Assembly: GCF_007115105.1 (NCBI RefSeq) | Contig: NZ_SULJ01000011.1 | Span: 81,397-145,396 of the forward strand | Direction: 5' to 3' | Origin: Clostridium sp. HBUAS56010 | GTDB lineage: Bacteria; Bacillota; Clostridia; Lachnospirales; Lachnospiraceae | Length of the DNA: 64,000 bases | Shown here: positions 25,746 to 35,271 of the stretch, piece by piece | Layout of the letters: each line of letters opens with the position of its first letter | Numbering within the stretch: position 1 is the first letter of the stretch | Program-made: the position numbers and the translations under genes | Notes under the pieces: model-generated | What the model saw: the letters and a program-made list of their open reading frames with translations, nothing else | The model's database searches: none | Told to the model about the DNA's origin: nothing

Positions 25746-27416
25746 CTAACCCTGAACAGCCAACATAATGCTGGGGACCAACTGCTTCTTTCTGGACACC
25801 ACCCCAGGCAGACTTATCACATGATCCTGCTTGTCGGCATTCTCATCCTCTGCACGGAATGCACCTGCAACCATCTGTTTTGCTCCCTGACCTTCACAAA
25901 GCAGTTCTGTGGACTCCGTCAGAATGTTGGTAAGCATAAAAAACATCATATCCACCCCGTGTTCGTCCTTTGCCTTCTTCATATACGGAAGCATACGTTC
26001 TTCCAGTTCTCCTAACTCCTCTGCATTTAGAGAACTGATCTGCCCGACTCCAAAGGTTACCTTTCCAACTGTAAACCTCTTAAAATCCTGATAAAAGATC
26101 TCCGCATCTGTCTTTCCCTTTAAGTTGCTGGCTGCTGCAAACATGGAAGACGCATACTTTTCAATATCAATTTCTGCTGTCTTAGCCAAAGCCAGCGCCG
26201 CATTCTTATCCGCCTCCGTGCAGGTGGGAGAACGGAACAAAAGAGTGTCCGAAATAATAGCACTGCACAAAAGCCCTGCGATCTTAGGCTCAATGGCAAC
26301 ATCGTTTTCCTGATACATCTGATACACAATTGTAGCTGTACATCCTACCGGTTGATTGCGGAAAAAAACAGGTGCAATGGTTTCCACAGTTCCAAGACGA
26401 TGGTGATCAATGATCTCCAGAATCTCTGCACTTTCCATTCCTTCCACTGCCTGAGACCGCTCATTATGATCTACCAGAATCAGCCGCTTCCCTTTTGCTC
26501 CCAGCAGATTCCGTCTGGAGATCATTCCCTTGTACTTCCCATGCTTATCAAGTATCGGGAAATCCCGGTGGCGTTTACTTGCCATCACGTCCTTAATCTC
26601 ATCAATATAATCCTCGTCTTCAAAGGTAATCAGCCCCTCCGTTTTCATAAAAAAGCTGATAGGAATGCTCTGGTTTACCAGACGGGCGGCTGTATAAGTA
26701 TCATACGGAGTGGTTACCACCGTACAGCCCCGCTCCTGAGCCAGTTTTTTGATGGTCATGGAAACAGCAGCACCTTCACAGACAATGATACAGGCAGCTT
26801 CCATCTCAATGGCACAAAGCTGGGACTCATACCGGTTTCCCAGAATAACCAGATCTCCTTTGGAAATATAATACTCCATCATATCAGGATTGGCTGCAGC
26901 AATAAGCACCTTTCCCTTATCAAAATACGCGTTCGAATCTCCAACCAGAACCTCGCCTTCCAGTGTCTCCACAATATTGGCATACTGGGTGCAGGCTTTC
27001 GATAAAATACTGCTGTCATATACATTCATATAGGACTTGGCAATATCTCCTACCGTAATCAGTCCCTCTAACAATCCTTCGGGGGTAACTGCAGGAATGG
27101 TGACTACATTTGCCTCCTGCATAAGATTCCATGCCCTTTTCAGAGAAAGGTTTTTCTCCACCCCTTTTGTCTCCCTGATATCAATATCCAATACCTGGGT
27201 TTTTACATTCTCTACAAGCTTTGGGGCATCCACACCAAAGTAATTCAGCACAAACTGAGTTTCCTCATTCACTCTTCCTGCACGGCCAGGCTGGTAATCC
27301 TCTCCGGATAAGATCTTTTTCAAATTGGCATAACAGACAGCAGAACAAATCGAGTCAGTATCCGGATTCTTATGACCTATGACAATTGTCTTTCTATTTT
27401 TCAGGCTCTTTTCCAT
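25746..27416 (-). CDS. ppaC: Manganese-dependent inorganic pyrophosphatase with CBS and DRTGG domains
   Basis: 556 residues, far longer than the roughly 310 of simple family II enzymes. The catalytic DHH domain starts VIGHKNPDTDSICSAV and is interrupted after about residue 70 by a CBS domain (VVTIPAVTPEGLLEGLITVGD), a DRTGG domain (about 125-245) and a second CBS domain (RHRDFPILDKHGKYKGMISRR). It resumes with LVDHNERSQAVEG and EIIDHHRLG, then DHHA2 (CSAIISDTLLFRSPTCTEAD). In characterised CBS-pyrophosphatases, adenine nucleotides bound to the CBS pair tune activity. AAAGGAG precedes the start. First gene of a three-gene operon with a long leader. Confidence 0.96.
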   Translation of the reverse strand: MEKSLKNRKTIVIGHKNPDTDSICSAVCYANLKKILSGEDYQPGRAGRVNEETQFVLNYFGVDAPKLVENVKTQVLDIDIRETKGVEKNLSLKRAWNLMQEANVVTIPAVTPEGLLEGLITVGDIAKSYMNVYDSSILSKACTQYANIVETLEGEVLVGDSNAYFDKGKVLIAAANPDMMEYYISKGDLVILGNRYESQLCAIEMEAACIIVCEGAAVSMTIKKLAQERGCTVVTTPYDTYTAARLVNQSIPISFFMKTEGLITFEDEDYIDEIKDVMASKRHRDFPILDKHGKYKGMISRRNLLGAKGKRLILVDHNERSQAVEGMESAEILEIIDHHRLGTVETIAPVFFRNQPVGCTATIVYQMYQENDVAIEPKIAGLLCSAIISDTLLFRSPTCTEADKNAALALAKTAEIDIEKYASSMFAAASNLKGKTDAEIFYQDFKRFTVGKVTFGVGQISSLNAEELGELEERMLPYMKKAKDEHGVDMMFFMLTNILTESTELLCEGQGAKQMVAGAFRAEDENADKQDHVISLPGVVSRKKQLVPSIMLAVQG

Positions 27417-27479
27417 GATTTCTCCTTTTCATAATCTGTTTACAGGCGGTTCACATTGCGTTCATATCTATTTTTTATA

Positions 27480-27581
27480 CTATTTGTATAGAAAATCAGT
27501 TACACAAATTAGTTTATCAGTTAAGTTGCACATAGATTTTTCATAATTGCCCCGGTTGACCATCAATCGGGGCCTCCTCAT
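27480..27581 (-). other. Possible leader ORF and hairpin ahead of ppaC
   Basis: A frame of 33 codons opens at ATG 27581; an internal ATG at 27563 has a perfect AGGAGG 9 nt before it and ends at the same TAG (27 codons). A hairpin with 11-nt arms (27549-27559 and 27563-27573, one mismatch on this strand, three-base loop) folds exactly over the internal start and abuts the ribosome binding site. A promoter, TTTACA (27639-27634) and TATAAT (27617-27612) with 16-bp spacing, lies upstream, giving a leader of about 190 nt. Whether the peptide is made is unknown. Confidence 0.35.
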
Positions 27582-27667
27582 GTCAAAAAATAACCTCTGC
27601 TAAGTATTCCCATTATATCATAATTTAGTAAATTGTAAATAAGTGTCCCCCTACGAAAAAGAGAAAG

Positions 27668-27720
27668 AAAATACCAGGTATGCCGAAGAATAACCCCCTC
27701 GCCCATACCTGGTATTTTTT
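27668..27720. terminator. Terminator after the glucokinase gene
   Basis: ATACCAGGTATG and CATACCTGGTAT form a 12-bp stem around a 21-nt loop, with T-rich ends on both strands. It closes the ROK gene operon in the minus direction. Confidence 0.85.
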
Positions 27721-27725
27721 ATCAA

Positions 27726-28664
27726 TTAATCCAGAATCAATCTGGCTGCCCCATAGATTCCGGCATCATTGCCCAGGGTTGCAAGAACGATTCCGCTCTT
27801 ATTTTTAGAAATAGGAGTAAATCTCTCATAGCTTTGTTGAATGATATCAATCAGAAACTGCCCCGCCTTTGACACACCTCCGCCAATGACGAACACATCA
27901 GGGTCTGTAGTCATGGAAATCTGCGCAAGAATCAGCCCCAGATAATGACTTACCACATCCATCACCTGAAGAGCCAGCGCATCACCAGCCTTTGCGCCGT
28001 CAAGCACGTCCTTTGCTGTGACTTCATCTCCATAAGTTCTCAGCACAGAAGGAATCTCTTTAGAAGCCATCATTCGCCTTGCTTCTCTTGCAATTCCTGT
28101 TGCACTTGCAATCTGTTCCACACAGCCGACTCCACCGCAGTTACAGGTTTCCGTTTCCTCGTCACGGATATGAATGTGACCAATCTCTCCCGCCAGACCA
28201 TGTTTTCCGGCAACGATCTTCTGGTTTATTACCACACCTCCGCCAACACCGGTACCAAGAGTGACCATGACAATATCATCATAGCCCTTTCCGCCTCCCT
28301 GCCACATCTCACCCAGAGCGGCAACATTGGCATCATTGGCACTTTTTACCGGAATTCCCTGAAGCTTTTCGCTCAATTCCCGCTCCGGGTAACAATCTTT
28401 CCAGCCTAAATTGACGCAGACCTCCACATAGCCATCCGGCAGAACAGGACCTGGAAGTCCCATTCCCACCCCACAGATCTCTTCCATGGAAATATTAAGA
28501 TCTTTCAGCTTCTTTAATATGGAGGCGGCAGTGTCTCCAAGAATATATTTGCCGTTCTCTTCTTTTCGGGTTATGACTTCCCACTTATGCAAAAGTTTTC
28601 CTGTGACTTCAAACATGCCAACCTTTACAGAAGTACCGCCAACGTCAACACCAATACACTTCAT
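27726..28664 (-). CDS. glcK: ROK family glucokinase
   Basis: 312 residues. It has the ATP-binding motif GVDVGGTSVKVGMFE, the second motif GTGVGGGVVINQK, the catalytic region EIGHIHI and the zinc motif CNCGGVGCVEQIAS (C-x-C-x4-C). It phosphorylates cytoplasmic glucose to glucose 6-phosphate. GAGG is 8 nt before the ATG at 28664, so the in-frame ATG at 28670 is too close. It follows transketolase by 53 bp, and pgi is encoded 8 kb away, so this stretch feeds central sugar metabolism. Confidence 0.92.
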   Translation of the reverse strand: MKCIGVDVGGTSVKVGMFEVTGKLLHKWEVITRKEENGKYILGDTAASILKKLKDLNISMEEICGVGMGLPGPVLPDGYVEVCVNLGWKDCYPERELSEKLQGIPVKSANDANVAALGEMWQGGGKGYDDIVMVTLGTGVGGGVVINQKIVAGKHGLAGEIGHIHIRDEETETCNCGGVGCVEQIASATGIAREARRMMASKEIPSVLRTYGDEVTAKDVLDGAKAGDALALQVMDVVSHYLGLILAQISMTTDPDVFVIGGGVSKAGQFLIDIIQQSYERFTPISKNKSGIVLATLGNDAGIYGAARLILD

Positions 28665-28717
28665 ACCCATGACCTCAAACGCTCCTTTTCCTTTTGTATC
28701 AGGATGTACCCCATCTC

Positions 28718-30697
28718 TTATAAGGATTTTGCAACTTCTGCCACATGCTCCGCTGTAAATCCAAAATGTTTGAATAACTGTCCGGCAGGACCGCTGGCAC
28801 CAAAGCCTTTCATGGTCACATATGCACCGTCAAGTCCTACATATTTGCCCCAGCCAAAGTCACTTAACGCTTCCACTGCCACACGTTTGCGAACCTCTTT
28901 TGGAAGAACAGATTCTTTGTATGCCTCAGTCTGCTCCTCAAATAAATCCATACATGGCATGGAAACAACTCGCACCTTCTGACCGGCGAGAAGTTCTTTT
29001 GCCTTCACTGCAAGTTCCACCTCAGAACCGCTGGCAATCAGAATGATGTCCGGTGTTCCGGCACAGTCGTCAATAATATAGCCTCCTTTTAAGGCGTCCT
29101 TGCTGCTTCCTGGCATTGGAGTCAAATTCTGTCTGGTAAGAACAAGACCGGTAGGAGTCTTTTTAGAAGTCAATGCAGAATACCATGCTGCTTCTGTCTC
29201 TGTCTCATCACAAGGACGGAATACATGGAAATTCGGCATAGCCCGAAGCATGGCAAGCTGTTCAATCGGCTCATGGGTTGGTCCGTCTTCACCCACACCA
29301 ATGCTGTCATGGGTAAATACAAAGATCTGCGGAATTCCCATCAGAGAAGACAAACGAGCCATTGGCTTTGTATAGTCACTGAACACAAAGAAAGTTGCAA
29401 CAAATGTACGAAGACCGCCGTGAAGCAGCATACCGTTTCCGATTGCAGTCATCGCCAGCTCTCTTACACCAAAGTGCATGTTTCGTCCGCCCCGGTCTTC
29501 CTTTGAGTAATCTCCCACATCAGACATGTTAGTCTTATTGGAAGGAGCAAGGTCTGCAGAACCGCCGATTAAGTTTGGCATAAAACTCTTGATCCGGTTT
29601 AAAACCTGACCGGATATATTCCTTGTGGCATCTGCCTTTTCAGAATCTTTCCAGAAATCTTTGCATGCTTCAATGGACTTCTCGGCTCCATCGGGGTCAT
29701 GATATGCGTTCCAGAGATTTTCCATATCCGGGTATTCCTGGCAATATGCTGCAAACATTACATTCCATGCAGCTTCTACTTCTGCCTTATTCTCTGCCAG
29801 CTTTCTGTAATGGCTGTAAACCTCTTCGGGAACAAAGAACGGCTCTGTAGAAGGCCAGCCTAAATTCTCCTTTAAAGCAGTGATATTATCCGCTCCAAGA
29901 GGCTCTCCGTGAGCGCTTGCTTTTCCCTGCTTTGCAGGACAGCCGTAACCGATCTGGGTCTTAATTGTAATAAAGGAAGGATGCTCTGTATCTGCTTTTG
30001 CTTCTTCAATGGCACGGGCAATTGCACCCAGATCATTGCCGTCTTCTACGGTAATTGTCTGGAAATGGAATGCCTCCATGCGTTTTTGAACATCCTCTGT
30101 AAATGCAATGTCCGTACTTCCTTCAATAGAAATCTGGTTGGAATCGTAAAGAACGATGAGTTTTCCCAGACCAAGGGTTCCTGCCAGTGAAAATGCTTCT
30201 GAAGAGATTCCTTCCATGAGACAGCCATCTCCGCCAAGTACATAGGTGTAATGATCTACAACAGGAAAATTGTCTTTATTAAATACAGATGCCAGATGAG
30301 TTTCTGCAATCGCCATACCAACTGCCATACCCATACCTGCGCCAAGAGGACCTGTAGTCGCCTCGATTCCTACGGTATGACCATATTCCGGATGACCCGG
30401 AGTCTTTGAACCTAACTGACGAAAATTCATCAAATCTTCTTTGGATAAATTCCCATATCCAAACAAATGAAGGAGGGAATATAATAACATGGAACCATGA
30501 CCTCCAGATAATACGAAACGGTCCCTGTTTGTCCAGTCTGGATCCGCCGGATTGTGATTTAAGTGGTTTGCCCATAATTCATAAGCGGCGGCTGCACAGC
30601 CTAAGGGAAGTCCGGGATGTCCGGAATTAGCTTTCTGGATCGCATCTGCGGATAAGATGCGGATTGCATTGATTGACATGGATTCTACGTTGCTCAT
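28718..30697 (-). CDS. tkt: Transketolase
   Basis: 659 residues in a single chain, the bacterial full length. It has the thiamine diphosphate motif (GGDGCLMEG ... LIVLYDSNQIS), the N-terminal HPGLPLGCA loop with AYELWANHLNHNP, GPLGAGMGMAVGMA, and the pyrimidine-domain signature GVRELAMTAIGNGMLLHGG and FTHDSIGVGEDGPTHEPIEQLA. It moves two-carbon units between sugar phosphates in the pentose phosphate pathway. Its ATG overlaps the stop of the DUF5711 gene (ATGA), so it is co-translated with a membrane protein of unknown function. Confidence 0.97.
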   Translation of the reverse strand: MSNVESMSINAIRILSADAIQKANSGHPGLPLGCAAAAYELWANHLNHNPADPDWTNRDRFVLSGGHGSMLLYSLLHLFGYGNLSKEDLMNFRQLGSKTPGHPEYGHTVGIEATTGPLGAGMGMAVGMAIAETHLASVFNKDNFPVVDHYTYVLGGDGCLMEGISSEAFSLAGTLGLGKLIVLYDSNQISIEGSTDIAFTEDVQKRMEAFHFQTITVEDGNDLGAIARAIEEAKADTEHPSFITIKTQIGYGCPAKQGKASAHGEPLGADNITALKENLGWPSTEPFFVPEEVYSHYRKLAENKAEVEAAWNVMFAAYCQEYPDMENLWNAYHDPDGAEKSIEACKDFWKDSEKADATRNISGQVLNRIKSFMPNLIGGSADLAPSNKTNMSDVGDYSKEDRGGRNMHFGVRELAMTAIGNGMLLHGGLRTFVATFFVFSDYTKPMARLSSLMGIPQIFVFTHDSIGVGEDGPTHEPIEQLAMLRAMPNFHVFRPCDETETEAAWYSALTSKKTPTGLVLTRQNLTPMPGSSKDALKGGYIIDDCAGTPDIILIASGSEVELAVKAKELLAGQKVRVVSMPCMDLFEEQTEAYKESVLPKEVRKRVAVEALSDFGWGKYVGLDGAYVTMKGFGASGPAGQLFKHFGFTAEHVAEVAKSL

Positions 30698-31962
30698 TGG
30701 TAATGCCCTCCTATTTGTAATCTAATTTCTTTCATATTTTGAGGACCAGTCACGATCAGAGTATTAGGAAATCTGCCGTTACGGACCTTGGATACCGGAA
30801 AATCAAATGTGCCTGAAAACTTAAGCCTGCCGGACAGGTTATAAACTCTGCACGAATTCTCATTATACAGAAATACTCGGTCGCCGTCAATATCGGCATT
30901 GGTATACGAATACTGGAAATCACTTGTAAATACCTTGTCCCCATTGGCTTTATACACCTGAAGACGTTCTTGCCCATCGGAACCTGTAACAACAAGTCCA
31001 ACATACTTCTTTGAGTAAAACACACTCTTTATCTCATCCTCAATGGGAATCTGCTTTATAAGCTCTGGTGAAAGTGCATTTTTTGTGGAATAAAAGGATA
31101 CACTATTATCCGCAAATGCGCAGGAATAAGTATCATCAAGAAACCGAACCTGGGCAACAAGAGAAGAAACATATGGCTCATCAAAGCCGCCCACCAGCCT
31201 GTCCGGTACGCTTTTTCCAATTTCTGCAAAATTATGAAATGCCACTCTGCCGTTTAAAGTGCCATTTTTTACATAAGCATAGGCTCCAATGAGCTGAGTC
31301 CCATCCGGAGACAGGCTAACATCTACCGGGTAGCCGGAATCTCCGCCTAAAAGAGCCTTGATCTTTACATCAAGCACTGATCCATCCTGTTTAAAGAAAT
31401 ATATGTAATTGGAGGTGGAGTCTTCTAATATGGCTGCCACCACTCCATAAGAAGATACAGAAGCCTTTACAATCGGAAGCACAGTAGTGGCAACACCTGT
31501 ATTACCTGCTTTGTCAAAGATATAGATCGAATTCCCCTGCTGGTCTGCAATGGCTGCATAATCACCGCTCACATACGCTTTGGGGGATTTCATCTCATAA
31601 CTTTGAATCCAAACTTCCTTTCCCTTCGAATCTATATAGGAGGCGCCATCCTTGCTGTATTTCAGCACGTTGGAGCCAAAATTCATATATCCTTCAAAAC
31701 TCCCCTCATTCATCGCCTTTTCCCATACCACACCAAAACTGGTGTACTGATGAAACTGGAAATACTGATAGACACCAATTCCTCCTGCCAGACATACAAC
31801 AGACAGGACCAGGAAGATTCTGAGCCTCTTTTTCTTCACTTTAACCCGGGCTTTTTTTATGATTTCCTCGCTGGATTCGTCCTTATTGGCAGAAGTGGGG
31901 ACAATCTGTCGCCTTAGCTGGTTTTTTTTAATCTCTCTGTTCATAGAGTTCAGTTCGCTCAT
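30694..31962 (-). CDS. DUF5711 membrane-anchored beta-propeller-like protein
   Basis: 422 residues. A basic N-terminus and one membrane segment (IFLVLSVVCLAGGIGVYQYFQFH, residues 49-71) precede an extracytoplasmic part made of repeated beta segments with the rhythm of a PQQ/WD-like propeller (WIQSYEMKSPKAYVSGDYAAIADQ; NSIYIFDKAGN; YVDVSLSP-type turns). This matches DUF5711, common in Lachnospiraceae and of unknown function. It follows the LysM protein gene by 73 bp and overlaps tkt by 4 bp. Confidence 0.75.
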   Translation of the reverse strand: MSELNSMNREIKKNQLRRQIVPTSANKDESSEEIIKKARVKVKKKRLRIFLVLSVVCLAGGIGVYQYFQFHQYTSFGVVWEKAMNEGSFEGYMNFGSNVLKYSKDGASYIDSKGKEVWIQSYEMKSPKAYVSGDYAAIADQQGNSIYIFDKAGNTGVATTVLPIVKASVSSYGVVAAILEDSTSNYIYFFKQDGSVLDVKIKALLGGDSGYPVDVSLSPDGTQLIGAYAYVKNGTLNGRVAFHNFAEIGKSVPDRLVGGFDEPYVSSLVAQVRFLDDTYSCAFADNSVSFYSTKNALSPELIKQIPIEDEIKSVFYSKKYVGLVVTGSDGQERLQVYKANGDKVFTSDFQYSYTNADIDGDRVFLYNENSCRVYNLSGRLKFSGTFDFPVSKVRNGRFPNTLIVTGPQNMKEIRLQIGGHYQ

Positions 31963-32035
31963 GCAGTTTTCTCCTAAAAATGCCCATATATAGTTGTAGT
32001 ATACATCATTTTCAGAAGAAACGCATTATATTTTT

Positions 32036-33373
32036 CTACGGAAGCAGTAATTTCTGACCCTCAATGATCTTATTTTCATCCTCCAATCCATTTAACTCAC
32101 AGATTTCTTTTACCCGGTTTACCGTATGGTATTCTGCTATACTGATTCCGTAAAGCGTTTCCCCTTCCTGCACCACATGGATTCTTTTTCCTGCCGCGGA
32201 TGCTTCTTTTGTTTCAGCCGGAGTCTCAGTGCTCTCCTTTAGAGGCTTGCTCTCAGATACTGCCTGACTGGTTTCCGGTACAGCCGCACTGGATTGTGCA
32301 GTACTGGTCTCTGTCGAAGCTTTTGTCTCTGCGGAAGTTTTTGTCTCTGTCGGAGCTTTTGTCTCAGCAGAAGCTGCACTGGTCTCACTGGCTTCACCAG
32401 AAGATTCTTTTTCTGAAGCCGTTTCAGCCTGAGCCTGTCCGTCCCTGCCTTTTGTTTCCGGAATTGTTTTCGACATAGTTTCCTTATTTACTGCTGTGGT
32501 GGGACTAATTCCACCCTCCACTTCCTCTATCACTACCTTTGATTCGGATTTTCCCCCTTTCTTCACACTTTTACCCAGAACCTGTTCCGCCTTTGCAGGA
32601 ATGGCAGACGCAATCACACTTTCCATACTTCTCATCCGCTCATAGTTGTTAAACATAACAATTCCGCCAGCTAATATGACGACCGACATGGCAGTACACA
32701 TGCCCTTTAGAAGCCCGGCAGTCTGATGCCTGTCCGTTACTTCTTCTTTACGATCGTCCATTCGCTTGCGGAATTCTTCAATTACCTTATCATTTGTATC
32801 GGTTTCGATACGTTTTACATCTTTACGCAAAACCATATAATCCTGCATCATCTGATTTCGCTCATAAAATATACTATAACCCTGAAGCCTGTAAAAACCG
32901 TCTTCGGACGTTATGTATATTGTTTCATCCCCCTCTGTTCCACTGCTTAAATACATCAGTTTGTTGCTTCCTTCAAAATACTGGATATGCTGTTTCCAAT
33001 AATTCAAAGGAGTTAAATCATCTCCTGGACTGCCACATAAAAACCAGCCCATAATTGATCGTTTAGGGAAAAGCTCTTCCAGGCTCTGGTAAGCTTTTTT
33101 CCAGGCAATTTCCGTAAAAACCACCTTTCCTCCTGCTTCGGTAACCTCTTCCATCTCCAATGCACCGTCGATGAAAATATATGGTGTCCCATCATTCATT
33201 TCAATGGTTCCCAGAAGCAGTCCTACCCGCAGTCCTTGTCCCGGCGCAGGATACAAACGTTTTAAATAAGTGTTTACATAATCCTCAACATACAGTTTTA
33301 CGATCTGATCCCGTTCCCCGATCTGCCTTATATTCTTTGGCAGCTTCGGGAACGGATTGTATAATTCACCCAT
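32036..33373 (-). CDS. MPN-like / transmembrane / LysM protein
   Basis: 445 residues. The N-terminal 200 residues look like an MPN (JAB) fold without its metal site: VGLLLGTIEMNDGTPYIFIDGALEM and IMGWFLCGSPGDDLTPLNYWKQHIQYF, where active enzymes have H-x-H. A membrane segment (VVILAGGIVMFNN, near 235) follows, then a Thr/Ser/Glu/Lys-rich linker with repeated AETK and TETK units (about 315-390), and a C-terminal LysM domain (HVVQEGETLYGISIAEYHTVNRVKEICELNGL) that should bind peptidoglycan. It lies 62 bp after the spore gene yyaC, which suggests a sporulation or envelope role. Confidence 0.7.
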   Translation of the reverse strand: MGELYNPFPKLPKNIRQIGERDQIVKLYVEDYVNTYLKRLYPAPGQGLRVGLLLGTIEMNDGTPYIFIDGALEMEEVTEAGGKVVFTEIAWKKAYQSLEELFPKRSIMGWFLCGSPGDDLTPLNYWKQHIQYFEGSNKLMYLSSGTEGDETIYITSEDGFYRLQGYSIFYERNQMMQDYMVLRKDVKRIETDTNDKVIEEFRKRMDDRKEEVTDRHQTAGLLKGMCTAMSVVILAGGIVMFNNYERMRSMESVIASAIPAKAEQVLGKSVKKGGKSESKVVIEEVEGGISPTTAVNKETMSKTIPETKGRDGQAQAETASEKESSGEASETSAASAETKAPTETKTSAETKASTETSTAQSSAAVPETSQAVSESKPLKESTETPAETKEASAAGKRIHVVQEGETLYGISIAEYHTVNRVKEICELNGLEDENKIIEGQKLLLP

Positions 33374-33435
33374 TGGCTCACCCCGCTATTCTTATTAATC
33401 CAATGAATCATAACATAGCAAAGATGAGAATCGTG

Positions 33436-34035
33436 TCAAAGTGTGGACGAGTTTTCCCATAACTTTTCGACAAGATAAATACTACGGCTAATGCAGTCAG
33501 CCATACGCATAACAATTGACAGCCGGATACTCTGGAGCATAAGAGGATCGTAATTTCCACAGCTTCCCACGATTCCAGTTATAAAAAGATCCCCAACCGC
33601 ACGCAGTTCCTTGCTCACTCCAAGCCCTGGTTTTAGTGCGCCCCTTCCAAGGGTTACATAGCCGATATGCTCCATATTACCAACGGAGGCATCCACTGCG
33701 ACCACCACATAATTGGGATAACGCAGCCGTAAAATTGTCTGATACGTCTCAAGATTCATTGCATGAACCGGACGGTCCAGTGTTCCCATAACTTCAATAT
33801 GTTCCAGTCCCGTTTCTTTTAACTTGTAACCGATTAAGGGCCCAAGGCTGTCTCCCGTGGAACGATCAGTGCCTATACACAAAAAAAGTACACCTGATGC
33901 CTTCTTTAATTCCAGCTCCGTACTTATCATATCGTAAAGCCGGGAAGCAAAATCTTCTGCCTCAAAGGTATGCTTTGTGTCATAATAAAAAACGTCGCGG
34001 TTTCCCCGGATCGCAATTCTTTCCCATAGTTTCAT
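33436..34035 (-). CDS. yyaC: YyaC family spore protease-like protein (DUF1256)
   Basis: 199 residues with the DUF1256 core: GVLFLCIGTDRSTGDSLGPLIGYKL, VMGTLDRPVHAMNL, YVVVAVDASVG and GVSKELRAVGDLFITGIVG. The fold is related to the germination protease Gpr and to hydrogenase maturation proteases. YyaC is conserved in endospore formers; its exact substrate is not established. It is the first gene of the run yyaC, LysM protein, DUF5711, tkt and glcK. Confidence 0.88.
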   Translation of the reverse strand: MKLWERIAIRGNRDVFYYDTKHTFEAEDFASRLYDMISTELELKKASGVLFLCIGTDRSTGDSLGPLIGYKLKETGLEHIEVMGTLDRPVHAMNLETYQTILRLRYPNYVVVAVDASVGNMEHIGYVTLGRGALKPGLGVSKELRAVGDLFITGIVGSCGNYDPLMLQSIRLSIVMRMADCISRSIYLVEKLWENSSTL

Positions 34036-34121
34036 AATATCCTGCCTTGCTGTCCTTATTTTCTCTGTTCTATTATAAGCCGCTATTTCTGGAATTATTC
34101 ACCACACGGTCCGGGAAAGTT

Positions 34122-34174
34122 TCAAAAAAAACAGGCACAGGAAAACCACGCTTCTGCGCGTTCTTCCTGCACCC
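34122..34174 (-). terminator. Terminator after the coiled-coil membrane protein gene
   Basis: In the minus direction GGTGCAGGAA pairs with TTCCTGTGCC (two wobbles) around an inner small stem (ACGCGCAGAAGCGT), followed by a run of eight T. Confidence 0.8.
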
Positions 34175-34179
34175 TCATT

Positions 34180-35271
34180 CTAGTCCTTAAGGCTCTTATA
34201 AAGATTCTTGGCTTCACTAATGGAGGAAGCCTTCCCCATCCGGATTATATCAGCCAGTTCATCAAGCCTGTCCGGTACCATAAACTCTTTTCCAATATAA
34301 GACGCATAATTATCATTAATAAACAAGGTCTGCTCCTTGACACGAATCTCAGCTTCCTTTGCACTGGCAGAAGCTTCTTCATAATCCTTTAAAAGCCTGG
34401 TCAGCTTGTCCTTAGTATTGGCAGCAATCTCATCTGAAATAATGGTCTTTGTCACCTTATCAAATGTGTTCAAAGCTTCCCTCTTTTTATCCATAATATC
34501 CGCCAGATCCTGCTCCGTCCTGGCAATCTCATCATCGAATCTTTCCAGGTTATAAACCGCTTCGTCACGATCCCGTTTAATGGAGCGGATAATCACTTTC
34601 ATCTTCCTGTCATTGGATTTCATAAGATCTCTGATGGACCTTCCCTTTTTTAAGGCAGTCAGATGTCTCACTTTTGTCAGGTTATTAAAGAAAATATAAA
34701 TACCCCCAAAGATAAGAATCGTAAAAAAATAAATTCCAATTAAATAAATCAGACTTCTTTCCGGAATGAAAAAATAGATCCCGCATGGAATTGCAAGAAA
34801 GCATAATAAAATAAAAATAAGCAAAATCAGCCATTCCCCAAATCCGCCTGGCAAATAAAGAGAATAAAACAGCCTGCTGTTACAGATCCCAGGAACGCCT
34901 TCCTGTCTGAATAAATCTTTTGTCTGTCGTTTCAATTCCTTGTTGTGGCTCTTAAGTTCGGCAGTTTCCTCTTCAATCCGCTCTCGAATTCCCTGGGTTT
35001 TGGCTTTCTCCCGTTTGCTTCTTATGCGTTTTAACGAATCCTGTTCTCTGGCAATTTCTTTATCATAGGTACTTTCAATCTCTTCAACTCTTTTTTTTAC
35101 CGTGAACTGAATGGCATCTGAGACTGCCTTTTTTTCCGCCTCCAGCTCCTTTTCCAGACTTTTCTTTTTCTGATAGAACTCATCCAGAAGATTTCTGCTT
35201 GCCGCCAGCTCCTGAACGGCTCTACAGGCTTCTCCAAGAAAACCAACCTGATCTGTTATGGGTTGTGCCAT
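34180..35271 (-). CDS. Coiled-coil membrane protein of unknown function
   Basis: 363 residues. Long charged helices (about 25-125: KKSLEKELEAEKKAV, EIAREQDSLKRIRSKREKAKTQG) are followed by two close membrane segments (WLILLIFILLCFLAIPCGIYFFI; LIYLIGIYFFTILIFGGIYIFF). A second helical region (about 215-330: YNLERFDDEIARTEQDLADIMDKKREALNTFDKV) ends in a short tail. Both helical parts would lie in the cytoplasm. I recognise no family. It is a single-gene unit with its own terminator. Confidence 0.7.
   Translation of the reverse strand: MAQPITDQVGFLGEACRAVQELAASRNLLDEFYQKKKSLEKELEAEKKAVSDAIQFTVKKRVEEIESTYDKEIAREQDSLKRIRSKREKAKTQGIRERIEEETAELKSHNKELKRQTKDLFRQEGVPGICNSRLFYSLYLPGGFGEWLILLIFILLCFLAIPCGIYFFIPERSLIYLIGIYFFTILIFGGIYIFFNNLTKVRHLTALKKGRSIRDLMKSNDRKMKVIIRSIKRDRDEAVYNLERFDDEIARTEQDLADIMDKKREALNTFDKVTKTIISDEIAANTKDKLTRLLKDYEEASASAKEAEIRVKEQTLFINDNYASYIGKEFMVPDRLDELADIIRMGKASSISEAKNLYKSLKD

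Noticed and set aside
26352..27005. 217-codon plus-strand frame inside ppaC
   Set aside because: Antisense shadow of a long conserved coding region with all catalytic motifs on the other strand.
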